Shown one piece after another: positions 7,920 to 17,074 of a stretch of 41,917 nucleotides of DNA. A program made the translations under genes and the position numbers. The notes under the pieces were generated by a model. The model made no database searches, was not told the origin of the DNA, and saw nothing but the letters and a program-made list of their open reading frames with translations. The stretch comes from Bacteroidota bacterium (GTDB taxonomy: Bacteria > Bacteroidota > Bacteroidia > Bacteroidales > Porphyromonadaceae), in the NCBI GenBank assembly GCA_023388555.1, contig JAEWGA010000053.1, positions 1-41,917 of the forward strand. The letters are read 5' to 3'. Numbering within the stretch: position 1 is the stretch's first letter; every line of letters begins with the position of its first letter.

Positions 7920-10439
7920 ATGTTATACTTCCGAAAACTTTATGCTTCGGCAGCGTTCTTTGCCCTCTTGTTGGGTGCGTTCTCTGCCTGTATGGAGGTG
8001 GATGTTGTGTCGCCTATTGGACGAACAGGCGCGGTTGGCGACCAAGGCTTGTCGGACCTGGAGCTGTGGCAACAGGGCGTCCGTAGTGGCGAAATACCTG
8101 GCGACCCCAACCACCTCACTGTAACAGACTTTTTCCTATACCTGCAGTCGTTGGATACCGAAACAGGACCTACCGGAACCCCAGGGCAACCAGGGCGCAG
8201 CGCCTACGAGGTATGGAAAGAGGCGGTAGGGAAAGGGATGATAGATGACCCTCACCACCCTGGACAAAAGTGGCCGGCTACCGACAACGATATTCCCAGC
8301 TACTGGCGCTACCTTTCGGGCAGCCAAGGAGCAAACGGTGCCACCCCAAAAATTGGAAAGGATGGCTATTGGTATATTGGAGGTGAAACTACAGGCATAA
8401 AGGCAACAGGCGAAGAGGGCGAACCAGGCGATGTAGCCGTTCCCCCCACTATCACCGTGCAAGATGGCATCCTATACATCGATGGCACCCCCACACAAGT
8501 ATCGGTAAAGCCTACAGCAGGAAAAAATGGGAAAGATGGGAAATCCCATACACTGGACATAGACCCTACAACTGGAAACTGGCTGATAAACAATGAGGAC
8601 TCCGGCATCTCCGCCAAAGGGCCAGATGGCCACTCCCCCGTAGTTACCATTAACCGCCAAACTGGAGAATGGGAAATAGACGGCGTGCCCACCGGAAAAA
8701 CCGCCTTCGGGCAAACAGTAGACCAGGGCGTTCAAGGAGATCCCGGGAAAACGGCATACGAAGTTTGGAAAGAAAAGGTTATTGCTGGTAAAATGCCCGA
8801 CCCCTACGACCCCGAAGGCGGAATGTGGCCAACAGATATGACCTCAACCACCTCTTTTTGGGAATACCTATCGGGAGGTACAAAATACACTGTAGTAGCA
8901 GTTCCGCCGCATGCCTATTACCCCACCGAACAAATTGACCGCTTAGATGGCTCTACCACGTTTGTTGTGCAGGACTATAGGGGTAACAACATTTCGGATC
9001 GTGCGACTATAACCAACATATCCTTGGTGCACCCCGACCATGAATACAGCAGCGTACCAGGTGAAAACGGAATACCTATGACCCATATACGGGTCCCCCG
9101 AAAAGACCTTACCGACGAAAAGCCGAGGGAAGAGCGTGTAATACGACCTAAAATTAAAGTAAAAGGGAAAAGCAAGGTGTTTGCCTCCCAAAAGGTGGTG
9201 ACCATGCCAAACCTTATTAAAATACGTGTTCGGATTGTAGATACAATATATCCGCATATATCAAGAAACGCTCCATATCCTTATCTTACAGGATCTTGGC
9301 ATACCGATTTCCCCCATGAGTACATGGGTTATATAAATTTCCGGTTCTTAGAAGAGTACTGCGTTGATGGCGTATGGAAGCCTATGCCCAATACGCTTTT
9401 ATTAACCCGAACTTGGTTGGTGAAAGGTAAGCCCAAACCCGATTACGAAATTACCAAAGACCCGGAGCGTAGCCGCTATTTCCCAAAGATCGGACACTGG
9501 GATTACCCCTCATTGGCTATTACAAATTTCATCACCTACCGTCCCGTTCGCCTAACAGATGAAATGATTAAAGCGCACGAGTTGGGCAATGACTTACAAA
9601 AAGGTGCTTTAGACCACTATTATTGGGACAAAAGAGGAGATGACAAGTGGAACCACCTGATGCTGGTATTTGGAGATGGCGACAGTGCCAGAAAAGCTCT
9701 TAAACTTCCAAGTGGAGGATACTCCAATGATGTAGTTGATTTTGGGGACATGTACGTTTTCCCCGACCTCATGTTTCTGCCACCAGCAGAATTGGCGCCT
9801 GGGCTGGACACCGCCAACAACAAAGTGTATATTGACACCGCCACAGAAGCCGGAAAACCCATTTTGTGGGGTGAGTTCGACAAAACCCCTCCAGCAGGAT
9901 ACTATAACATAACGTCTGGAGATGGGGACAAAAACTACGACAACTACAGGTACGAACGTACCGAAGAAAATGGCTTAGGGATTTGGAGACCCAAAGGCGG
10001 AATGTCACCTTACAACGGAGGGGCGGTAGGGCGTATGTTCATCCGAGCATTTAACTACACCCCCAAACAAGAGCCACAAAATAAGTCACAACAGGGGTAT
10101 ATGACAGGGAACTTATACGTAACAGAACCCATCTATAATCCTACCGATGAAAAGGCCCAACCCTTTAGGACCAACTTCTACATTAAGGGAGTTCAAGACC
10201 AAATGTTCATCTCTGCCAATTTTGTTTATTATGATAGGGGCAATCGCTCTCTTGGTACACCGCTAAGACACTACTACGGGACTATTCGCTACCAATTGGT
10301 ACACGACACCACGGATCAGAAGTGGTACTTGGTGAATTTCTGGAACACTACTGAAAAATGGGAGTTGACAGAAAAAACATGGCCTGGTATGGACTATTGG
10401 TGGGGTGAAAAAGATGAAAATGGTAGCCCCCGATTTTAA
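7920..10439 (+). CDS. Large lipoprotein 1 with SAYExW modules and collagen-like Gly-rich segments
   Basis: The 839-residue protein has a signal peptide with a lipobox-like FSAC (Cys24). A degenerate SAYExW-type module (about 43-77) is followed by GPTGTPGQPG and a full module (93-134, SAYEVW to YWRYLSG). Four short Gly-rich strand units come next (about 142-170, 174-200, 208-235, 237-263; pattern DGYWYIGGETTGIKATG), then a third module (277-319). The C-terminal 500 residues are unlike anything I recognise but contain a VYIDT...LWGEFD motif shared with the next two genes. No enzyme motif is seen. I infer an outer-membrane-anchored, fibre-like protein. It is the first gene of an operon, 16 bases before lipoprotein 2. 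Related collagen-like lipoproteins are often annotated only as hypothetical. Confidence 0.8.
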   Translation: MLYFRKLYASAAFFALLLGAFSACMEVDVVSPIGRTGAVGDQGLSDLELWQQGVRSGEIPGDPNHLTVTDFFLYLQSLDTETGPTGTPGQPGRSAYEVWKEAVGKGMIDDPHHPGQKWPATDNDIPSYWRYLSGSQGANGATPKIGKDGYWYIGGETTGIKATGEEGEPGDVAVPPTITVQDGILYIDGTPTQVSVKPTAGKNGKDGKSHTLDIDPTTGNWLINNEDSGISAKGPDGHSPVVTINRQTGEWEIDGVPTGKTAFGQTVDQGVQGDPGKTAYEVWKEKVIAGKMPDPYDPEGGMWPTDMTSTTSFWEYLSGGTKYTVVAVPPHAYYPTEQIDRLDGSTTFVVQDYRGNNISDRATITNISLVHPDHEYSSVPGENGIPMTHIRVPRKDLTDEKPREERVIRPKIKVKGKSKVFASQKVVTMPNLIKIRVRIVDTIYPHISRNAPYPYLTGSWHTDFPHEYMGYINFRFLEEYCVDGVWKPMPNTLLLTRTWLVKGKPKPDYEITKDPERSRYFPKIGHWDYPSLAITNFITYRPVRLTDEMIKAHELGNDLQKGALDHYYWDKRGDDKWNHLMLVFGDGDSARKALKLPSGGYSNDVVDFGDMYVFPDLMFLPPAELAPGLDTANNKVYIDTATEAGKPILWGEFDKTPPAGYYNITSGDGDKNYDNYRYERTEENGLGIWRPKGGMSPYNGGAVGRMFIRAFNYTPKQEPQNKSQQGYMTGNLYVTEPIYNPTDEKAQPFRTNFYIKGVQDQMFISANFVYYDRGNRSLGTPLRHYYGTIRYQLVHDTTDQKWYLVNFWNTTEKWELTEKTWPGMDYWWGEKDENGSPRF

Positions 10440-10455
10440 ATTATAACAAGAAGCT

Positions 10456-13071
10456 ATGCAAACTAAATACATCAGAACATTCATCGTAGGGCTACTCCTT
10501 GCATTTGTTGCCTGCTCGCCCAAAGGTAGCAATGTGATTATGCCCGAAGGTCCCGAAGGTCCCGAAGGACCTGTCGGGAAATCGGCATACGAAGTGTGGC
10601 GCGACTCCTTATTAGGTGGTAAAATTGCCAACTGGGACACCTCCCACAACGACCTTGCCAACTACGCTAAATACCTGCTTGCCAACCGTTCCACAAACGG
10701 TGGTAATGGCAAGGCTGGCGAAAGCGCTTACGAAATGTGGAAGCGAATGGTTACCGCTGGCGAAGTGGACAACCCCTTTGTACTCAACGAAAAATGGAAT
10801 GACCAGGAAACTCAAATGTCCGACTTTTGGCGTTTCCTGACTGGCGCTAAGGGCGAAAACGGCGGTATCCCCCGCATAGAAGGTGGCTATTGGTTTATTG
10901 GCAACACCCCCCTTACCATAAATGGTGAAAAGGTGAAGGCGCAAGGCAGTAAAGGGAAACCTGGGGCAGCAGCACAGCCTCCGGTATTAGGTATTGACGC
11001 CGAGGGTAACTGGACGATAAACAACACCCCACTGCTGGATGCCAACAATAGCCCCATTAAGGCAACAGCCCCCAAAGGGAAAGATGGTGCCGATGGGAGT
11101 GTACCTACCGTTTCGGTCGACTCCAACGGCAACTGGGTTATCACCTACCCCAATGGAAAAAAAACAGTTACCAGCACACCTGCCAAAGGCCAAAAGGGGA
11201 ATGATGTGGTAATAACCATAGACCCCAACACGCACCATTGGATAATAACGCAAGGAGGTGTGGTTACCGATACTGGAATTTCCGCCTTTGGTGCAGAAGC
11301 TTCAAAGGGGATTCAAGGCGTATCGGGAGATGAAGTCCAATCCATTTATGACCTCTGGAAATCGGAAGTTGAGAAAGGACTTGTACCAGCCCCCAACAAA
11401 AGCAGTGGGGCTTGGGAGAAAACCCTATCTTCTCCAACAGATTTTTGGTATTTCATCTCCTCCTACAAAACCGATGAAGATAAACAGGTAGCCCCCATAT
11501 ACTCCATTGCACCGCTACCTATTCTGCCCATACTCAACGATTACCCAGAATATGTCTCCCGTAAAACAGGGAAAGCTACTTTTCAGGTGTACAAAAATGG
11601 GGAACCAGTAGGGGCAGGATTCCAAATATCCGAGGTGCCTTTCCTATTCGAGAGTTGGGATGCCAAAGAGCCTGTAATGCAAGGCTCTACACTAACGTTT
11701 ACCACCGATGATAAGGGGCAGTTCACCATAGACAACATGAATCTGCCCAAATATGGTGCTTTTACCAACACACCAGGAGGATACGCCAACTCCCTTTCAG
11801 ACCTGGCAGACCTTATTATAACGGGTCCCACCAACATCAAGCTTGGACTCGCATCACACTATACGAGAGAGCTGCCTATATATGTGCAACCCTACATTAC
11901 AGACCCAACCGATGGTAGTAAGAAAAGGGTGGATGCCATGTTAATACCTTATAGGGCAACTATACATATCACCATTGAGCGTGCAATGTACATTAGTACC
12001 GACAAAGATTACCCCAATGTTTCTTTTAATGTACAAATCCGAAGGGAAAGGGGGGATGGACGTTATCTACCCAACCCGCAACCCATGGAAGAGGGGGCGC
12101 AAAACTACCAAGACTACTTTGAGGTTTTTGTAATTAAAGACCCCGATGAATTAAGTACATGGGAAAACCTGATAACAACAGGGATAGACCCCTCCATACC
12201 TACCAGAAGCAAATTCTACTACAAAGGATACCTGGCTAAGGACTCTATGATAACAAGGGCTTATGTACGCCGCCCTTATATCTTGCATGAGGACGAGAAG
12301 TCGGTTAGAGCAGAACTGTTGCCCAAACTGCTGGATTTTGTCAACCAAGTATATGCCTACAAAACGGAGGAGAATGCCCCAGCCGTCTACGTGTCTGTTG
12401 CCACACAAGAGGAGTATGGCAGAAGATGGGTAGCTTACCAAAAGGTGAAAATTCCCCCCATTTATCCAGCACCCAATTTCGACAAGAATAAGGTGTACTA
12501 CGATGAAAGCAAAAAGGTGCTGTTTGGGTCATTAGATCAAGCCTCCTTCAAACCTTTCTTTCATACGGATGCACATCGTGCAATTGTAGGTGGCGATGAT
12601 TATGTGAATTTCTTTTCATACAGCGATAAAAGCACCTCTAAAGGATTTAATGCTTTCCGCTGGGAACCTCGTAAAGACCGTGGCACAAATAACGGGAAAC
12701 CTAATACTTATATACCGTTTAACACGAGGATTGCTTTTAAGGTAACCGCCCCAGATGGGCGTATAAGAACCTCCTACACGTTGGTAATAAGAGGTGACTA
12801 CAATACGTACAATTTCCATTTTGTTATTGAAGATATAGAGCCGGAAAGCCTGATTCATATCCGTCCCGACATTGATGGAAAAGACTCGCAAGTCTGGCGA
12901 GGGCGAGATGCTTACATCTTGAAGAAAGAAAACGACACCTACAAGTTGGTATCGCCTCTTCACGTGGTGGATTCCGATAAGAGTACAGAGGTAACCGTAC
13001 AAAAAGCGGAGTTTGAGTCCGACTGGCTAAAGAGTAAAAAAGATACCCCTAAACTAATTACTCAACCTTAA
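10456..13071 (+). CDS. Large lipoprotein 2 with SAYExW modules and collagen-like segments
   Basis: The 871-residue protein is a paralogue of its neighbours. It has a lipoprotein signal with FVAC (Cys20) and a Gly-Pro-Glu collagen-like run (residues 31-41). SAYExW modules lie at about 41-74 and 89-130, four Gly-rich strand units at about 138-280, and a more diverged module (SIYDLW) at 295-335. The long C-terminal region includes a segment resembling a prealbumin-like regulatory domain (GKATFQVYKNGEPVGAGFQ, then DKGQFTI) and the shared VYYDESKKVLFGSLD motif. It is likely anchored to the outer membrane; no catalytic residues are recognisable. It lies five bases before lipoprotein 3. The function is unknown. 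Confidence 0.8.
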   Translation: MQTKYIRTFIVGLLLAFVACSPKGSNVIMPEGPEGPEGPVGKSAYEVWRDSLLGGKIANWDTSHNDLANYAKYLLANRSTNGGNGKAGESAYEMWKRMVTAGEVDNPFVLNEKWNDQETQMSDFWRFLTGAKGENGGIPRIEGGYWFIGNTPLTINGEKVKAQGSKGKPGAAAQPPVLGIDAEGNWTINNTPLLDANNSPIKATAPKGKDGADGSVPTVSVDSNGNWVITYPNGKKTVTSTPAKGQKGNDVVITIDPNTHHWIITQGGVVTDTGISAFGAEASKGIQGVSGDEVQSIYDLWKSEVEKGLVPAPNKSSGAWEKTLSSPTDFWYFISSYKTDEDKQVAPIYSIAPLPILPILNDYPEYVSRKTGKATFQVYKNGEPVGAGFQISEVPFLFESWDAKEPVMQGSTLTFTTDDKGQFTIDNMNLPKYGAFTNTPGGYANSLSDLADLIITGPTNIKLGLASHYTRELPIYVQPYITDPTDGSKKRVDAMLIPYRATIHITIERAMYISTDKDYPNVSFNVQIRRERGDGRYLPNPQPMEEGAQNYQDYFEVFVIKDPDELSTWENLITTGIDPSIPTRSKFYYKGYLAKDSMITRAYVRRPYILHEDEKSVRAELLPKLLDFVNQVYAYKTEENAPAVYVSVATQEEYGRRWVAYQKVKIPPIYPAPNFDKNKVYYDESKKVLFGSLDQASFKPFFHTDAHRAIVGGDDYVNFFSYSDKSTSKGFNAFRWEPRKDRGTNNGKPNTYIPFNTRIAFKVTAPDGRIRTSYTLVIRGDYNTYNFHFVIEDIEPESLIHIRPDIDGKDSQVWRGRDAYILKKENDTYKLVSPLHVVDSDKSTEVTVQKAEFESDWLKSKKDTPKLITQP
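10543..10569 (+). repeat. 9-bp tandem repeat encoding Gly-Pro-Glu units
   Basis: Three consecutive 9-base units (CCCGAAGGT, CCCGAAGGT, CCCGAAGGA) near the 5' end of lipoprotein 2 encode repeated Pro-Glu-Gly triplets, the most collagen-like run in the operon. Copy number changes by slippage would stay in frame. Confidence 0.8.
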
Positions 13072-13076
13072 CGAAG

Positions 13077-15410
13077 ATGAAACGCAACAATATATATATA
13101 ATGGTGATGGCGTTGGGGTGCCTGCTTGCTTCTTGCGCCCACGAAGTAGGCATCACCACCCCGGATGGTCCGAAGGGGAAACAAGGTCCTTCGTTGTACG
13201 AGATTTGGCTTACCGAACTTAAAGAAGGGAAGCACCCCAACTGGTCGGCAACAGCTACCACATTGGCCGACTACTTTAAGTTTATACATGCCCGAGACCT
13301 GAAGAACGCACCCACCACCAATGGGCAAAACGGTGCCGATGGCAAAAGTGCCTACGAAGAGTGGAAAGCCTACATTAAGCAGGGAGTGCCTAACCCTCAT
13401 AACCCCAACGAGGAGTGGCCCAAGGATAAAGACTCTCGTGCTGCATACTACGACTACCTAACGGGTGCTACGGGCGAAACAGGACCGGTACCCCACATCG
13501 ACCCCCAAACAGGAAACTGGTTTGTGGGAAAAACCGACACCAAAATAAAAGCCAAGGGCGAGAAAGGTGCTCCCGGCAACAAAACCGCAGCCCTAACACC
13601 TCCTACAGTAGAGGTGGAAAATGGTTACTGGAAAATCAACGGTACACTCACCAACGTGCGGGCCGTAGGCGAAAATGGTAAGGACGGCACAGATGCTACC
13701 AAGCCAACCATAAAAGTTACCGATGACGGTTTTTGGGAAATAAACGGTGAAAAACAGCAGATAAAAGCCACCGGCGAGGATGGCACAGTGCCTACCGGAC
13801 CCGATGGCAAGATTGCCGTAGATGTTTCGGACAAAAACACATGGGTTATTGATGGCACGGACACCGGCATCACCATTTTTGGTGCCAAGGGGGCTAAGGG
13901 TGACGATGGCGACAACGGTAAAAGCGCTTACGAGATGTGGCAAGAGTACATTAAGGATGGCAATGCCGATAACCCTGCCGAGCCAGGGCAAAAATGGCCT
14001 GCTACAAAGAACACCGAAAGAGACTTTTGGGAATACATCTTGGGTTTCCGCAAATACAAGGAAAAGGTGTTTAAGTACGCCATTGTACCGGTATACTACA
14101 ACCAAATAAAAGGGGAAATGGTGAACCCTGCCGATGGGTCGGTACTGTACCAGCTGTACAACCCGCAGGGAGTAGCTACCACGCAGGACATTCAAATAAT
14201 GGCGATGCCTGGCATCCCCCGCAACCCCAACAACGAACCACTTGCCGTAACGGACCGAGAGGGGCGCTTTTTAATACCTGCCAGCAAGCTCCCCGTGAAT
14301 AAGCCTTTGGCAGAGCGTACTGGTGCCGCAGAGCTGATACTCACCAATGGAGATGATGTAACCACCGCCAGCGGTGTTGTAGTACCCAACAAGGTGGATG
14401 CACGTGCAACGATACAAAGCGTTGAGCGCGTAGTGGTGAGCCAAGATCCCTTTGAGCAGTATCCCATACGCCAACTGGTTAAACTAAAGGTAGAGCGTAA
14501 CCTTAACGACCAAGAAAGCAATAAAAACAGCTGGGAGGCTTATCCGCTATGGATTCCAGTACCATCGCACCCCACCTCCCCTGAGACTAAACAGGATACG
14601 GCCCCATCATTTGCCCCCTATTTGGACCCTACCTATGCCATTGAGCCAATTATGAACAAAGGGGTTATAACAGGTTACCAGCCGGTACTAAAAATCGCCC
14701 CCCTTGCCTTCGTCACAAATGAGGAGCCTGCAGCTCCACTGGAATACACCATTGTATTAGGCGATGAGTTAGGTGAGCTACCCGACTATGGGCAGACCTT
14801 GGAGGTACCGGAACGTGTGGAACAGATAACGATAACTCGTTCCGCTTGTGACCATGATAACTGGAAGATATTTGTGGATGAGAAAAAGGGATACATCTTT
14901 GGAGAGTTCGATATTACTCATACACTTGAAACCTATAAAGAGACCAATGCCCCCGAGTTTGAAACAGACGGTAATGTTTGGAGGATAAAGCATGAGCTTA
15001 GGGGGAATTACAACAACATTGAAGAGGACCGAAGGTTGTGTGTATATACTACCGATGACCCAAAGCGTAAGAACAACTTCGACCAGTTTATTTCGGACAA
15101 GAAACTAAGCGAGAATAAAGATGGGAAGATACGCTTTGCAGTACGCTTCAATCCGCCTAAAACAAAAACCGAAGCTACAGAAGTGCATATAGCCTTTTGG
15201 ATTCGTAAGGTTACCGAAGCAAACGGGAAAAAGACAACTACCGTAACAACGGAGTATGCACCTGAGATAGGTAAACTAACCCGTAATACAAACGGAGTTT
15301 GGGAAATCCAGGACAGCCCCTTCTCCGAGATTCAGAAGAAGGAGTATCAGGATGGTGTGCTAACCGATCCCAACCTCGACTTAGAGACATTAAGCGACCC
15401 ACAGCCTTAA
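13077..15410 (+). CDS. Large lipoprotein 3 with SAYExW modules and collagen-like segments
   Basis: The 777-residue protein is the third paralogue. The signal peptide ends at LASC (Cys20). Modules follow in the same order as in the other two: SLYEIW (about 38-70), SAYEEW (89-130), four Gly-rich strand units (138-161, 176-200, 208-233, 245-270) and SAYEMW...FWEYILG (281-322). After that, a region with VTDREGRFLIPASKLP resembles a carboxypeptidase-regulatory-like beta domain. A further part has the shared motif IFVDEKKGYIFGEFD. It starts five bases after lipoprotein 2 and ends 23 bases before the OmpA-like gene, so all four are probably one transcript. The function is unknown; a structural or adhesive surface role is inferred. 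Confidence 0.8.
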   Translation: MKRNNIYIMVMALGCLLASCAHEVGITTPDGPKGKQGPSLYEIWLTELKEGKHPNWSATATTLADYFKFIHARDLKNAPTTNGQNGADGKSAYEEWKAYIKQGVPNPHNPNEEWPKDKDSRAAYYDYLTGATGETGPVPHIDPQTGNWFVGKTDTKIKAKGEKGAPGNKTAALTPPTVEVENGYWKINGTLTNVRAVGENGKDGTDATKPTIKVTDDGFWEINGEKQQIKATGEDGTVPTGPDGKIAVDVSDKNTWVIDGTDTGITIFGAKGAKGDDGDNGKSAYEMWQEYIKDGNADNPAEPGQKWPATKNTERDFWEYILGFRKYKEKVFKYAIVPVYYNQIKGEMVNPADGSVLYQLYNPQGVATTQDIQIMAMPGIPRNPNNEPLAVTDREGRFLIPASKLPVNKPLAERTGAAELILTNGDDVTTASGVVVPNKVDARATIQSVERVVVSQDPFEQYPIRQLVKLKVERNLNDQESNKNSWEAYPLWIPVPSHPTSPETKQDTAPSFAPYLDPTYAIEPIMNKGVITGYQPVLKIAPLAFVTNEEPAAPLEYTIVLGDELGELPDYGQTLEVPERVEQITITRSACDHDNWKIFVDEKKGYIFGEFDITHTLETYKETNAPEFETDGNVWRIKHELRGNYNNIEEDRRLCVYTTDDPKRKNNFDQFISDKKLSENKDGKIRFAVRFNPPKTKTEATEVHIAFWIRKVTEANGKKTTTVTTEYAPEIGKLTRNTNGVWEIQDSPFSEIQKKEYQDGVLTDPNLDLETLSDPQP

Positions 15411-15433
15411 CATAGTAAATAACACAACGAAAT

Positions 15434-16648
15434 ATGAAAGCAAACAAGCTACTACTGGCCATGAGTGTTGCCCTGCTAAGTGGGGCAGCCCATGCGCAAG
15501 AAACTATCCCCATGACCACACTACAGCCCGCCCAACGTGCTACCCACTCTGGCGCATGGGAAATAGGTATTGGGGGCGGAATAGTCAATTGGAACCGTAT
15601 TAGCTTCTCTGGCTTTAAAGCCAATACGGACTCCTACTTCCACAACTTTAAGGTAGACCAGGTGATGCCCGATGCCCACTTGTACATAGCCCGCGAGTTG
15701 TGTCCGTGGGCTTATGCCGATGTGCAGGCCAACTTAGCCTTTGCACCCAACGACCTTGCCGCTAAGGATGCCAAACTTGCGGACCGCTACCACTACCTGG
15801 CAATGGCTGGGCTGGGATTGCAATTGCGTTTTACTCCGCTGTTGGGTACAAAGTTCGTAGAGCCATACCTCCGCGTAGGGGTGAACTACCTTTACAAAAA
15901 CTTCCTGACGGCCTACCACGGTAAGTTTGAAGGCGATACCACAGGTAAAGCCGAGTGGACAAGTAGGGACCTGTACAACAGTAAGGGAGCCCAAACGGAT
16001 AAAACAAGGTTTGTACCCCTCTCCTTCGGTGCCGGCCTTAACGCTTGGTTCAGTAACCATGTTGGGCTTGGCTTACAGGGCGAATACCTGATGCCCATAC
16101 AAAAGGGACTCCCCCGCTTTTTTGCTGGTACAGCCCGCGTGATGGTACGCTTAGGTGGAGAGGACAAACAGCCCGCCCCCGTGGTGCGCGAAGTACAAGT
16201 GCCTGTGGAAAAGATTGTAGAGAAAGTGGTGGAGAAAGAGGTGCCAGCACAGACTGCTACCAATGCTAAGGTCAGCGATTTGTGTCGCCTGCTGGATAAC
16301 GTTCACTTCGACTTCGACAAGGACGAGATAACAGCCGAGTCGAACAAGACGCTCGATGAAATAGCAACCATTCTGATGGAAAACCAAGATACCCGCTGGC
16401 TTGTCACCGGTTACACCGATGCCCGCGGCAGCTGGAAGTACAACATAGAGCTTTCGCGCCGCCGTGCTAAACAGGTTTACGATGCCCTATTACAACGTGG
16501 CGTACCTGCCCATATGCTTAAATGGCGTGGTGTAGGTAAAGGAGCGGTGAGTATGCCTGCTTCCCAGAGCGATGTTATTCGTAAGGGCGACCGTAAGGTG
16601 CTGCTTGAGCGAGTAAGCAACATGGACTTCTGGAACGCTCTGCCTTAA
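15434..16648 (+). CDS. OmpA-family outer membrane protein
   Basis: The 404-residue protein starts with a signal peptide (MKANKLLLAMSVALLSGAAHAQ), followed by an eight-strand-type barrel region to about residue 235. A Val-Glu-Lys-rich linker (VPVEKIVEKVVEKEVP) leads to a C-terminal OmpA domain of about 120 residues containing HFDFDKDEI, the VTGYTDARGSWKYNIELSRRRA peptidoglycan-binding signature and a WRGVGKG segment. It should tie the outer membrane to peptidoglycan. It resembles the major OmpA-like proteins of Porphyromonas in layout. As the last gene of the lipoprotein operon, it may act as their membrane partner, which is inference from position only. Confidence 0.92.
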   Translation: MKANKLLLAMSVALLSGAAHAQETIPMTTLQPAQRATHSGAWEIGIGGGIVNWNRISFSGFKANTDSYFHNFKVDQVMPDAHLYIARELCPWAYADVQANLAFAPNDLAAKDAKLADRYHYLAMAGLGLQLRFTPLLGTKFVEPYLRVGVNYLYKNFLTAYHGKFEGDTTGKAEWTSRDLYNSKGAQTDKTRFVPLSFGAGLNAWFSNHVGLGLQGEYLMPIQKGLPRFFAGTARVMVRLGGEDKQPAPVVREVQVPVEKIVEKVVEKEVPAQTATNAKVSDLCRLLDNVHFDFDKDEITAESNKTLDEIATILMENQDTRWLVTGYTDARGSWKYNIELSRRRAKQVYDALLQRGVPAHMLKWRGVGKGAVSMPASQSDVIRKGDRKVLLERVSNMDFWNALP

Positions 16649-16803
16649 TAGGGCAAAGCACCTACCAATAAGCAATGCCCCAATAAAAGCATTGCTCAAC
16701 CCCACAACTGCTGGCAACACCACACTATAATAGTAGGGCTAAACAAAAACAAGCCATTGCCTGCGGTTAAGTAAAATAGGTTGCACTGCGGTGCGCTACC
16801 CAC

Positions 16804-16863
16804 AAGAGGGTGTGCCATAACTGTTTTGTACACAAAACGGCATGGCATACCCTCTTTTTTTTT
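16804..16863 (+). terminator. Strong terminator of the lipoprotein/OmpA operon
   Basis: A 14-bp stem (AAGAGGGTGTGCCA with TGGCATACCCTCTT, one G-U pair) encloses a second perfect stem (GTTTTGT with ACAAAAC) and is followed by a run of T to 16863. Between the ompA stop and this hairpin there is another perfect 8-bp hairpin (16671-16678 with 16689-16696) and no gene. From 16864 to the FeoAB start I see only promoter-like sequence. Confidence 0.9.
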
Positions 16864-17062
16864 GTGCCTAAGCCCCCTACCCGCTTTGGGAAAAGGAAGG
16901 ATAGCTTTTGTTACTTGCAGTTTACCGTAACAGAAGAAAGTTATAACGAGAAGCTGTATACCCTTCTTTTCGGGGGAGGATGCCCCTGTTTAGGGTACAT
17001 ATAAGCGCAAAAAATGGCGTTTCTACCTAATTATAGGTATATAGAAGGTGCAAAAAGAGCCG

Positions 17063-17070
17063 TATCTTCG
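17063..17070 (+). promoter_or_regulatory. Possible -7 box directly before feoAB
   Basis: TATCTTCG differs from TAnnTTTG at one position and ends four bases before the chosen feoAB ATG (17075). No good -33 element is visible. If real, the transcript would be leaderless or nearly so. Confidence 0.35.
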
Positions 17071-17074
17071 TAGT

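Noticed and set aside
7739..8086. Open frame overlapping the lipoprotein promoter
   Set aside because: It runs through the promoter and into lipoprotein 1 in another frame; the product is of improbable composition.
7920..15410. The three lipoproteins as phage tail fibres
   Set aside because: The Gly-X-Y and SAYE motifs recall tail proteins, but each gene has a lipoprotein signal and no other phage gene is near.
16810..17004. Open frame downstream of the ompA-like gene
   Set aside because: It starts inside the terminator stem and has no coding character.
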